DNA of 6,656 bases from Acidobacteriota bacterium (GCA_021811745.1 JAJZNH010000606.1:1-6656), one strand, 5' to 3'; positions 1-5,499 are shown, counted from the first letter of the stretch. Notes: generated by a model not told the origin, from the sequence alone. Numbers and translations: made by a program.

Positions 1-379
1 CCTTGACCACCTGATGATAATCGCTCTGTTCGGCGGCGATGTTGCCGAGTCCGGGCCCGCCGCGGGTGATGTCGGCGATAACGCAGGGCAGCTCGGCCCC
101 GGCCATGTAGCTGATGCCTTCCTGCATGAGGCTGATGCCTGGACCGCTGGAGGCGGTCATGGCGCGCACTCCGGCCGCCGCCGCGCCGTAGAGCATGTTA
201 ATGGCTGCGACCTCGCTCTCGGCTTGCACGTAGACGCCGCCAGTCTTGGACATGAACTCCGCGGCAGCCTCGGCGATCTCGCTGGCCGGCGTGATGGGAT
301 AGCCGTAAAAAGCGCGGCAGCCGGCCAGGATGGCGCTCTTGACGATGGCTACATTGCCCTTCATCAGTTGCTTGCGCAT
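1..379 (-). CDS. vorB: 2-oxoacid:ferredoxin oxidoreductase alpha subunit, VorB type (C-terminus off the left edge)
   Basis: This is the pyrimidine-binding alpha subunit of a CoA-dependent, thiamine-diphosphate 2-oxoacid:ferredoxin oxidoreductase, which converts 2-oxoacid + CoA + oxidised ferredoxin to acyl-CoA + CO2 + reduced ferredoxin in the cytoplasm. Only the first 126 residues are present. Visible family motifs are [10 protein letters not shown] (residues 26-35), [18 protein letters not shown] (53-70) and [20 protein letters not shown] (75-94). The stretch [16 protein letters not shown] (106-121) resembles the branched-chain (VOR) subfamily more than the STG-containing motif of 2-oxoglutarate enzymes, but substrate cannot be fixed from this fragment. 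I chose the ATG at 379 because GGAGGAGG (387-394) sits 7 bases upstream; a second in-frame ATG begins at the ferredoxin stop codon (TGATG). The gene overlaps the ferredoxin gene by 16 bases, so translation is probably coupled. The catalytic beta and gamma subunits are expected just beyond the left edge. Confidence 0.9.
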   Translation of the reverse strand, partial: MRKQLMKGNVAIVKSAILAGCRAFYGYPITPASEIAEAAAEFMSKTGGVYVQAESEVAAINMLYGAAAAGVRAMTASSGPGISLMQEGISYMAGAELPCVIADITRGGPGLGNIAAEQSDYHQVVK

Positions 380-666
380 GACGCGGCCTCCTCCGGAGCG
401 GCAATCGCGCCGGGCTGTGCCGCTGCACGGCGAACCACGGCACGTAGAACGGTAATCGCGCCCGGCTCCGGACAGACCATGAAGCAGATTCCACATCCGG
501 TGCAGCCCGCGCCCGCGTAAACCGCGGTCCGATAGCCGTAGTGGTTGAGCCGCTCGCTCAGACTGATGACCTCTGGCGGACAGGCCTCGATGCACAGCCC
601 GCAGCCCTTGCACTCATCACCGTCGATGCGCAGCAGACCTCGATCCTGTTTCATGGCTTCACTCAT
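364..666 (-). CDS. 4Fe-4S dicluster ferredoxin subunit of the 2-oxoacid:ferredoxin oxidoreductase
   Basis: A 100-residue ferredoxin-type delta subunit that would carry electrons from the thiamine-bound intermediate to external ferredoxin. Two complete bacterial [4Fe-4S] motifs are visible: [12 protein letters not shown] (cysteines 19, 22, 25, 29) and [12 protein letters not shown] (cysteines 55, 58, 61, 65). By the usual crossing pattern, the last cysteine of each motif ligates the other cluster. The start is ATG at 666 with GAGAGGAA (673-680) 6 bases upstream; a second Met occurs at residue 5. The gene begins 24 bases after the CoA-transferase stop and overlaps the alpha-subunit gene by 16 bases, which fits one operon with the order ferredoxin then alpha common in VOR-type clusters. 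It is odd in having about 30 residues after the second cluster, low-complexity and rich in Ala and Arg, where such subunits often stop soon after it. KOR- or POR-type assignment remains possible. Confidence 0.9.
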   Translation of the reverse strand: MSEAMKQDRGLLRIDGDECKGCGLCIEACPPEVISLSERLNHYGYRTAVYAGAGCTGCGICFMVCPEPGAITVLRAVVRRAAAQPGAIAAPEEAASCASN

Positions 667-690
667 TTCGTGTTCCTCTCCGGCCGCCGG

Positions 691-2016
691 TCAAACGCAG
701 ACAGACGCCGGCTTTTGGCGCTCCAAGTAATGGGAGCGCAGGGCAAAATCCTCCAATTCGGCCTGAAAGCGCGGATCGGCGATGGCGATTAGTGCCAAGG
801 CGCGCTCGCGCAGGGTCTTCCCATGCAAATAAGCGATGCCGTGCTCGGTGACGACGTAGTGGACGTCGGCGCGGGAGGTAACCACGCCGGCGCCGGAATC
901 GAGGACGGGCGCAATACGCGAGACTGCGCCGCCGAGCGCGGTAGACGGCAAGGCAATGATGGGCACGCCGCCGCGGGAGCGGGCCGCGCCGCGAATAAAG
1001 TCCACCTGGCCGCCAAAACCGCTGTAGGGGCGGGTCCCGATGGAGTCGGCACAGACTTGGCCGGTGAGATCGACTTGCAGGGCTCCGTTGATGGCCACCA
1101 TGCGCTCGTTCTGCGCTACTACAAAGGGATCGTTGGTGTAACTGATCTGACGGAACTCGAAGCAGGGGTTCTCATGGATGTAATCGAAGAGCCGCTGCGT
1201 GCCCAGGACGAAGGCCAGCACAGCCTTGCCGCGATGGAGCGTCTTGCGCTCGCCGTTGATGACGCCCGCCTCCATGAGGTCAATGACCCCGTCGGAGCAC
1301 ATCTCCGTGTGGATGCCGAGGTCGTGCTTATCGCCCAGGCAGAGGAGAACCGCGTCCGCGATACCGCCGATGCCGGTTTGTAGCGTGGCGCCGTCGGGGA
1401 TGAGCGAAGCCACATGGCGGGCCACGCGCATGTGCAGTTCGGTGTGGGACTCGGAGCGGAACTCGAGCAGCGGCCGGGACGACTCCACCAAAGCGGTGAT
1501 GTGGCTGATGTGGAGGGCCGTGTCGCCGTGGGTGCGCGGCATACGGTCATTGACCTCAGCGAGGATGATCTTGGCCGCGCGCGCTGCGGTCAGCGTGGAG
1601 TCCACGGTGGTGCCCAGGGTTACGAAGCCGTGTTCGTCGGGCGGCGAGACCTGCATGAGCACAACGTCGATGGGCATGGCGCTGCTCTCGATGAGGCCCT
1701 CGATTTCGCTGAGGAAGATGGGTGTGTAGTCGGCGCGTCCGGCGGCCACGGCCTCGCGGACATTGGCGCCAAGAAACAGCCCGCGATGGCGGAAATGGCC
1801 TTCGTACTCCGGCCGGGTGTAGCCGGCATCGCCCAGCGTCATCATGTGCACGATTTCGACGTCGCGGAGGGCCGGCGCCCGGGCAATCAGTGCGTCAACC
1901 AGAACTGACGGGGTTCCGCAACCGGACTGGATCCAAACACGTGTGCCGGACTGAACCGCTTCCAGCGCCTCCACGGCGCTCATGCACTTACGCCGATACT
2001 CTTCGTCCCAGGTCAT
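691..2016 (-). CDS. Acetyl-CoA hydrolase/transferase family CoA-transferase (4-hydroxybutyrate/butyryl CoA-transferase-like)
   Basis: A 441-residue CoA-transferase that would move CoA between an acyl-CoA and a free carboxylate through a glutamyl-CoA thioester. It resembles clostridial 4-hydroxybutyrate CoA-transferase (AbfT/Cat2) along its full length. Visible motifs are the N-terminal MTWDEEYRRK, VSPPDEHGF (123-131), IILAEVNDR (150-158), GIHTEMCSDGV (234-244), GFGGQVDFIRGA (333-344), GGVPIIALP (349-357) and TEHGIAYLHGK (390-400). With the ATG at 2016, the Glu of GIHTEM is residue 238, the number of the known catalytic Glu in the clostridial enzyme, and length also matches. GGAGG (2027-2031) lies 10 bases upstream. 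An in-frame GTG at 2076, with its own AGGAGG, would add 20 poorly structured residues. As first gene of the operon with the oxidoreductase subunits, it may use that enzyme's acyl-CoA product, perhaps with acetate as the partner. The actual substrates cannot be read from sequence; hydrolase activity is the main alternative. Confidence 0.9.
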   Translation of the reverse strand: MTWDEEYRRKCMSAVEALEAVQSGTRVWIQSGCGTPSVLVDALIARAPALRDVEIVHMMTLGDAGYTRPEYEGHFRHRGLFLGANVREAVAAGRADYTPIFLSEIEGLIESSAMPIDVVLMQVSPPDEHGFVTLGTTVDSTLTAARAAKIILAEVNDRMPRTHGDTALHISHITALVESSRPLLEFRSESHTELHMRVARHVASLIPDGATLQTGIGGIADAVLLCLGDKHDLGIHTEMCSDGVIDLMEAGVINGERKTLHRGKAVLAFVLGTQRLFDYIHENPCFEFRQISYTNDPFVVAQNERMVAINGALQVDLTGQVCADSIGTRPYSGFGGQVDFIRGAARSRGGVPIIALPSTALGGAVSRIAPVLDSGAGVVTSRADVHYVVTEHGIAYLHGKTLRERALALIAIADPRFQAELEDFALRSHYLERQKPASVCV

Positions 2017-2026
2017 CCCAGAGTTT

Positions 2027-2031
2027 CCTCC
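2027..2031 (-). promoter_or_regulatory. Ribosome binding site for the preferred CoA-transferase start
   Basis: On the minus strand this reads GGAGG, followed by 10 bases and the ATG at 2016. It supports the start that matches the N-terminus of the CoA-transferase family. Confidence 0.6.
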
Positions 2032-2084
2032 GCCGTTCCCTGTTAACCGGTGTATCGACGCTGAACTGAAGCTCACAAAGTGTG

Positions 2085-2090
2085 CCTCCT
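2085..2090 (-). promoter_or_regulatory. Ribosome binding site for an alternative upstream GTG start of the CoA-transferase
   Basis: On the minus strand this reads AGGAGG, 8 bases before an in-frame GTG at 2076. As a binding site it is at least as good as the one at the family-consistent ATG, so both starts may be used, or this site may only feed ribosomes to the downstream ATG. Confidence 0.4.
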
Positions 2091-2122
2091 GGCATCAGCC
2101 GGCATTCTCCTTCAAACCGGCG

Positions 2123-2128
2123 ATTATT
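2123..2128 (-). promoter_or_regulatory. Candidate -10 box of the CoA-transferase/VOR operon promoter
   Basis: The minus strand reads AATAAT, five of six matches to the TATAAT consensus. No TTGACA-like -35 box lies 16-18 bases upstream (GCGCAT at 17), which suits a promoter that needs an activator. The implied start near 2116 would leave about 100 bases of leader before the ATG at 2016. Confidence 0.35.
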
Positions 2129-2154
2129 CTTGCGCTTTGGCGGAAATGCGCGCA

Positions 2155-2168
2155 GTGATGAACGTCAC
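2155..2168. promoter_or_regulatory. Crp/Fnr-family-like operator (GTGA-N6-TCAC)
   Basis: The sequence GTGATGAACGTCAC is an exact GTGA-N6-TCAC palindrome, the core recognised by Crp and related to the Fnr-family core. Its centre is about 45 bases upstream of the start implied by the -10-like box at 2123-2128, close to but not exactly the -41.5 position of class II activation. It would control the CoA-transferase/oxidoreductase operon. The regulator is not in the window, and chance occurrence cannot be excluded. Confidence 0.4.
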
Positions 2169-2402
2169 CCGCATCCTTTGTGCACACGGCGGCAAGCAAC
2201 GAATAAAAAGGGAGTTGTAGGCGGATTGCAGCAGGGAGGATCGTGCATCTCCGGTCTCGGAAGAAGAGCGTCGGCACTTGGCGCGGTGTGACAGGAAAGT
2301 TGGTTTTATGTAGTTGATTTACCGAAAGATTGATGTGCCGGCTAGGGGCAAAAGGCGTTCAGGACAGGCTTCATGAGGCGTGAAGAGATCATGCCGCCCG
2401 TG

Positions 2403-2423
2403 GTGCCGGCATGGTGCCGGCAC
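2403..2423. repeat. Perfect 9-bp-stem hairpin made from two tandem copies of TGGTGCCGGCA
   Basis: GTGCCGGCA (2403-2411) pairs with TGCCGGCAC (2415-2423) over a 3-base loop. The same segment is two head-to-tail 11-base copies of TGGTGCCGGCA (2401-2411 and 2412-2422). Another pairing, CATGCCG (2390-2396) with CGGCATG (2407-2413), excludes it. No T-run follows on either strand, so it is not a classical terminator, although its place 37 bases after the lipoprotein stop codon could help stabilise the transcript end. Confidence 0.55.
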
Positions 2424-2429
2424 GCACAA

Positions 2430-2461
2430 AATAAGAACCGGATCGCCCCCGAACCGCGATC
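2430..2461 (-). terminator. Weak candidate terminator of the lipoprotein gene
   Basis: On the minus strand, GATCGC (2461-2456) and GCGATC (2446-2441) form a 6-bp stem with a 9-base loop starting in the stop codon region of the lipoprotein gene. A T-rich stretch, CGGTTCTTATTTT, follows. The stem is short and the T-run is interrupted and delayed, so this is a tentative call. Confidence 0.3.
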
Positions 2462-3119
2462 AGTCGCTCTTGCCCGAGCCGCCTCCCATACTGCTGGGCA
2501 ACTGCACCTCGACTAGGGAAAATCGGGTTTGACCCGACGCGAAACTCTTGAAGGCAACGATGTGCTGATGGCGCTTGGAGCCGGCCTCCAGCGTAAAGCC
2601 ACCGTGGCCTGAGTGATAGCCGTAGTTGACGTTGTCTCCGTCGACCTGGATGTTGGGCTGATCCTTACCGGAGCAGGTGAGGCCCTCGGATGTCGCGGCG
2701 GGCGATCCCACAGGAGAGCCGTCCTGGCATGCGATCACACTGCCGTAGCGGCCGAGTGCCTTCCTGTAGAAAGCCGTTACCTCTTCCTGGCTGTCGGGTG
2801 TGGAGTAATTGACGACGCGGACGCGCATCTCCCACTGGCCGAATCCCAAATGTACGTTGGCGGATTTGTCATTTTGATGGTCCGGGGAAATCGTGGCGCC
2901 GGGATAGGCGGGCAGACCGAGGTCGGCAGCGGTGATCTGGTTGGTGGTCACATGAACGCCGCCAAAGGGGGTGTCGATCCGGACGTTCTTGTCCTGCCCA
3001 TTGGCGCCTTTTTGAACATTGACCCTGCAGCCAGCAATGCCGGCTGCTACCGCCAGCGCTGCGGCCATAGTGAAGAGCACCAGGTTGCGGCTGGGGTCCC
3101 GAAGCGGCCTTGGTGTCAT
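2460..3119 (-). CDS. Putative lipoprotein of unknown function with a 'YPGA' motif
   Basis: I do not recognise a named family for this 219-residue protein. The N-terminus has an Arg-rich start, a hydrophobic core (about 13-29) and the lipobox IAGC with Cys31, so it is probably exported and lipid-anchored, giving a mature part of about 189 residues. The mature part starts with a short charged segment, then DTPFGGVHV (49-57) and LGLPAYPGA (67-75), which resembles unnamed envelope proteins I associate with Acidobacteriota. The mid-part FYRKALGRYG suggests a small alpha/beta domain, two cysteines (about 130 and 149) could form a disulfide, and the tail is Gly/Ser-rich. The start at 3119 has AAGGGGG (3126-3132) 6 bases upstream. 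A 43-residue membrane protein gene ends 65 bases before it, so the two may be cotranscribed. Confidence 0.75.
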   Translation of the reverse strand: MTPRPLRDPSRNLVLFTMAAALAVAAGIAGCRVNVQKGANGQDKNVRIDTPFGGVHVTTNQITAADLGLPAYPGATISPDHQNDKSANVHLGFGQWEMRVRVVNYSTPDSQEEVTAFYRKALGRYGSVIACQDGSPVGSPAATSEGLTCSGKDQPNIQVDGDNVNYGYHSGHGGFTLEAGSKRHQHIVAFKSFASGQTRFSLVEVQLPSSMGGGSGKSD

Positions 3120-3184
3120 GGCAAACCCCCTTCTGCCTTCCTATACGCCGGAGCAGGCCGAAAGGTTCCCAGGAGCGCCGCGAA

Positions 3185-3316
3185 TCAGTGGGCTGAGTGG
3201 GAGGCGGAGTGATCTTCCCTCTCCGCATCATCTTTGCTGCTCGTAGCGAACAGGATCGACACGACGAAGACGCCAATAATCACGGGGACGACGAAAAACG
3301 GGGAAGAGATGTGCAT
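3185..3316 (-). CDS. Small (43-residue) single-span membrane protein, unknown function
   Basis: I do not recognise this protein. It reads MHISS, then a hydrophobic stretch PFFVVPVIIGVFVVSILFA (residues 6-24) long enough to span the membrane once, then a polar, charged tail with KDDAERED (28-35) and three histidines, ending SAH. The reading frame closes with TGA at 3185. The start is well marked: AAGGAG (3325-3330) sits 8 bases before the ATG. No cysteine or lipobox follows the hydrophobic part, so it is more likely an inner-membrane peptide than a lipoprotein. The lipoprotein gene begins 65 bases downstream on the same strand, and a strong hairpin lies about 75 bases upstream, possibly in its leader. 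Translation is inferred from the binding site and hydrophobic pattern; a chance open frame cannot be ruled out. Confidence 0.6.
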   Translation of the reverse strand: MHISSPFFVVPVIIGVFVVSILFATSSKDDAEREDHSASHSAH

Positions 3317-3390
3317 CGCGCAGGCTCCTTATGAAGATCAGAGTAACAAATCCAGAGCCGAGGAAAGTAGAAAAGTAGATGCCGTCTTTC

Positions 3391-3436
3391 AGAGCGGCCG
3401 CAGTGGCGGCGTCTTCGCCGTTCCTGCGGCCACTCT
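3391..3436. repeat. Long imperfect hairpin upstream of the small membrane protein gene
   Basis: AGAG (3391-3394) pairs with CTCT (3433-3436), GGCCGCAG (3396-3403) with CTGCGGCC (3424-3431), and CGGCG (3407-3411) with CGCCG (3416-3420) around a TCTT loop. A C/A mismatch and a 3x3 internal loop separate the stems, giving 17 base pairs in all. No T-run follows on either strand. If it is transcribed leftward it would lie in the 5' leader of the 43-residue protein gene. Confidence 0.6.
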
Positions 3437-3600
3437 GGTACTGTGACTGCGTGGTTCGGTAATCGGATCCAGCCAGATGCGGGACAGGACACACAAGCTC
3501 GAACCGGCCGGGAGGCTGGAGCTACAAGTGCCCCTCACGAAACGATGCGGGCACGGAACTGGAGGCTGGCTATACTCCAAACCCCATTTGCAGATGAATC

Positions 3601-3888
3601 CTATGCCAGGGCAACCAAGTGTTCGAAGCTGCGTTCGAGCATCTTCTGGAAGATGATGCCGGTGACATACTTCTGGAAATGAGGGGTCTCGCGATGAGCG
3701 GCCAAAGCTTCAGCGTCACGGTATTGCTCGTAGATGAGAACCGTGTCGGGGTCTTCTTCGAGTTGGTGGGGGACGTAGCTGACGCAGCCCGATTCCTGAC
3801 GCGAAGCTGGGGTAAGGATGCGGAGGGTTTCGGCGATTAGAGCGCGGTCTTCAGGGGCGAACTTGAAGCGGACGATGAAACTGACCAT
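3601..3888 (-). CDS. Antibiotic biosynthesis monooxygenase (ABM) domain protein, quinol monooxygenase-like
   Basis: A 95-residue protein filling a single ABM (dimeric alpha/beta ferredoxin-like) domain. Family signals are the initial strand MVSFIVRFKF, SRQESGCVSYVPHQ (29-42), the acidic DPDTVLIYEQY (46-56) and AHRETPHFQKY (64-74), where the two histidines and Phe-x-x-Tyr recur across YgiN-like members. Such proteins are cofactor-free oxygenases acting on quinols or aromatic polyketides, or in some cases have no known activity, so the substrate here is open. The start at 3888 has AGGAGA (3896-3901) 7 bases upstream. It begins 51 bases after the purA stop on the same strand, so it may be read with purA, although a small hairpin (3911-3925) sits between them. 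A link to purine synthesis is not expected from the family, so adjacency may be incidental. Confidence 0.88.
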   Translation of the reverse strand: MVSFIVRFKFAPEDRALIAETLRILTPASRQESGCVSYVPHQLEEDPDTVLIYEQYRDAEALAAHRETPHFQKYVTGIIFQKMLERSFEHLVALA

Positions 3889-3910
3889 AGAAGAATCTCC
3901 TGGGAAGAGA

Positions 3911-3925
3911 CGCCGGGAAGCGGCG
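3911..3925 (-). terminator. Weak hairpin after purA
   Basis: CGCCG and CGGCG form a 5-bp GC stem around a 5-base loop, 14 bases beyond the purA stop. On the minus strand it is followed by the pyrimidine-rich TCTCTTCCC and then the ribosome binding site of the next gene. It may attenuate read-through; it is too short to call a confident terminator. Confidence 0.25.
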
Positions 3926-3939
3926 AGGCAAACTGGCAG

Positions 3940-5262
3940 CTAGCTTACGGTGTGGATCCTGTTGAGGGCTTGGGCAAATTCGGGCAGGTGAATGATCTGT
4001 CCGCGGTCGGGGCCTGTGGAGACCATGCCGATGTGGGCGCCGGACTCGCTCTCCTGAAAGCGCAGGTAGTCTCGGGCGGCTTGGGGCAGACGGTCGTATT
4101 CTGTGATGCCCTCGGTGGATTGGCGCCAGCCATTGAGGGTGGTGTAGCGCGGCTTGATGGACTCGAGGCCCTGCACGTCGGCGGGGATCTCGTCGCTCAC
4201 TTTGCCGTTGATCTCGTAGCCGATGCAGACGGGAATCTTGTCAAGCTCATCGAGAACGTCGAGCTTGGTGATCACGAGCCATTCCGTGCCATTGACGCGG
4301 TTGGAGTAGCGCAGGAGGGGAATATCAAGCCAGCCGCAGCGGCGCGGGCGGCCGGTAACGGCGCCGTACTCGTGGCCGCGGGCGCGCAGGGCATCGCCGG
4401 AGGCGTCGTGAATCTCGGTGGGGAATGGGCCCTCGCCGACGCGAGTGACATAGGCTTTGGTGACGCCGATGACCATGCCGATGGCGGTGGGCCCAATGCC
4501 CGAGCCGGTGACGGCGCCGCCGGCCGTGGCCGAGGAGGACGTAACGAAGGGATAAGTACCGTGGTCGATGTCGAGCATGGTGCCCTGCGCGCCCTCGAAG
4601 AGGACGCTGCCGCCGGAGGCGAGGATGGAGCTGAGCAGGCGGCCGGTGTCGGCGGCGAAGGGGCGAAGCTGGTCGGCGGCGGCGGCGTATTCCTCGTACA
4701 TTTTGGCGGGGTCGAGCGGCGCGGCGCCGAAGAGGGCGTGGGCGATGGCATTCTTTTCCTGGCAGGCGGCCTCGATGTGGGTTTTGAGCAGTGAGGGATT
4801 GAGCAGGTCCACGACGCGAAGGCCGCCGCGCGACATCTTGTCCTGGTAAGCGGGGCCGATGCCCTTGCTGGTGGTCCCGATCTTCTGCCGTCCCGGCGCG
4901 CTCTCGGCCGCCAGCTCAATCATGCGGTGGTAGGGCAGAATGACCTGGGCGCGATTGGAGAGATAAAGCCGGTCGTCGATGGAGACACCCATGCCGCGCA
5001 GGCGGGTGAGCTCGTCGAGGAGATAGATGGGATCGAGGACCACGCCGTTGCCGATGATGCACGTGCAGCCCGGACGCGGGATGCCGCAGGGAACGAGCTG
5101 CAAGACAAACTTCTGGCCGCCGATGATGACCGTGTGGCCGGCGTTGTGGCCACCGCCGTAACGCGCCACGGCGGAGAACCGCTCGCTGAGCACGTCCACG
5201 ATCTTGCCCTTGCCTTCATCGCCCCACTGGGCACCCACGACTACAGCCGTCTTTGCACGCAT
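3940..5262 (-). CDS. purA: Adenylosuccinate synthase (IMP-aspartate ligase)
   Basis: Catalyses the GTP-dependent joining of IMP and aspartate to give adenylosuccinate, the first step from IMP to AMP, in the cytosol. The 440 residues match the usual length and all hallmarks are intact: GAQWGDEGKGK (10-20) with the catalytic Asp15, GGGHNAGHT (36-44) with the catalytic His43, GTTSKGIGPAY (129-139), FEGAQGTMLDIDHGTYPF (222-239), the RVGEGPFPTE loop (274-283), GRPRRCGWLD (304-313), the guanine-binding TKLD (332-335) and STGPDR (415-420). Asp15 and His43 correspond to E. coli Asp13 and His41. I chose the ATG at 5262, with AGGGA (5268-5272) 5 bases upstream, because it starts directly at the conserved MRAKTAVVVGAQWG; the frame stays open to 5370, but the extra residues do not look like family sequence. 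It looks like an ordinary housekeeping copy. Confidence 0.98.
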   Translation of the reverse strand: MRAKTAVVVGAQWGDEGKGKIVDVLSERFSAVARYGGGHNAGHTVIIGGQKFVLQLVPCGIPRPGCTCIIGNGVVLDPIYLLDELTRLRGMGVSIDDRLYLSNRAQVILPYHRMIELAAESAPGRQKIGTTSKGIGPAYQDKMSRGGLRVVDLLNPSLLKTHIEAACQEKNAIAHALFGAAPLDPAKMYEEYAAAADQLRPFAADTGRLLSSILASGGSVLFEGAQGTMLDIDHGTYPFVTSSSATAGGAVTGSGIGPTAIGMVIGVTKAYVTRVGEGPFPTEIHDASGDALRARGHEYGAVTGRPRRCGWLDIPLLRYSNRVNGTEWLVITKLDVLDELDKIPVCIGYEINGKVSDEIPADVQGLESIKPRYTTLNGWRQSTEGITEYDRLPQAARDYLRFQESESGAHIGMVSTGPDRGQIIHLPEFAQALNRIHTVS

Positions 5263-5389
5263 GTCGATCCCTAGCCTCGAATCCTGTCTTCCTGCCGTGT
5301 CTGGAGGGCCCTGCTGCGGCGCGTCGTGGACACGCACACGAGCCGCACGCAATACGAAGGTGCGAACCAATCCCAGCTACACCCGCTCT

Positions 5390-5423
5390 GATGATAAATG
5401 CTGAGTGCAACTTCGATGATAAA
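5390..5423. repeat. Direct repeat GATGATAAA upstream of purA
   Basis: GATGATAAA occurs at 5390-5398 and again at 5415-5423, a 25-base period. On the minus strand each copy reads TTTATCATC, which contains TATCAT, five of six matches to a -10 box, about 130-160 bases before the purA start. Neither copy has a good -35 box at normal spacing, so I cannot assign a promoter; the pair could also be an operator. Confidence 0.4.
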
Positions 5424-5462
5424 CCTTGGCCGTAGGCGGCGAAGCCTTGGACGGCGCGCTAT

Positions 5463-5499
5463 CCCAACCTTGCTGCGATGAAACTGCGGCCAGGTTGGG
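5463..5499. repeat. Strong hairpin between larA and purA
   Basis: CCCAACCT (5463-5470) pairs with AGGTTGGG (5492-5499). After one T/C mismatch, GCTGC (5472-5476) pairs with GCGGC (5486-5490) including one G-T pair, around the 9-base loop GATGAAACT. It starts 23 bases after the larA stop. No T-run follows on either strand, so it may act as a transcript-end stabiliser or a Rho-linked structure and not as a classical terminator. Confidence 0.55.

Larger units (their letters stand above)
2077..2459. other. Spacer between the lipoprotein gene and the CoA-transferase operon, holding the probable operon promoter
   Basis: No convincing gene is seen on either strand. The part nearest the CoA-transferase holds a Shine-Dalgarno sequence, a -10-like box (2123-2128) and a Crp/Fnr-like palindrome (2155-2168). 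The part nearest the lipoprotein gene's 3' end holds several hairpins (2369-2461). Bases between about 2170 and 2365 show nothing I can interpret. Confidence 0.7.

Noticed and set aside
823..1908. Several plus-strand open frames opposite the CoA-transferase
   Set aside because: All are antisense shadows of a gene with complete family motifs; none shows recognisable domains.
2095..2277. 60-residue minus-strand frame in the spacer before the CoA-transferase
   Set aside because: It has a GTG start without a binding site, and its span covers the candidate promoter and operator.
3228..3494. 88-residue minus-strand frame overlapping the small membrane protein gene in another frame
   Set aside because: It starts with GTG without a ribosome binding site, runs through the long hairpin and ends in Arg-rich sequence. 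The 43-residue frame has the better start signal and a clear membrane span.
3511..3569. GGAGGCTGG twice (3511-3519 and 3561-3569) and GTGCCC/GGGCAC pairing (3528-3554)
   Set aside because: The repeats are short and the 6-bp stem has a 15-base loop; both are expected by chance in GC-rich spacer DNA.
3952..4794. 280-residue open frame on the plus strand opposite purA
   Set aside because: It is fully antisense to an intact purA. Its Gly/Ala/Val/Asp-rich composition is what an antisense frame of GC-rich coding DNA gives, and it shows no family motif.
5263..5370. 36-residue N-terminal extension of purA
   Set aside because: The sequence before MRAKTAVVVG is Arg/Pro-rich and unlike the family, and the ATG at 5262 gives the normal length and active-site spacing.
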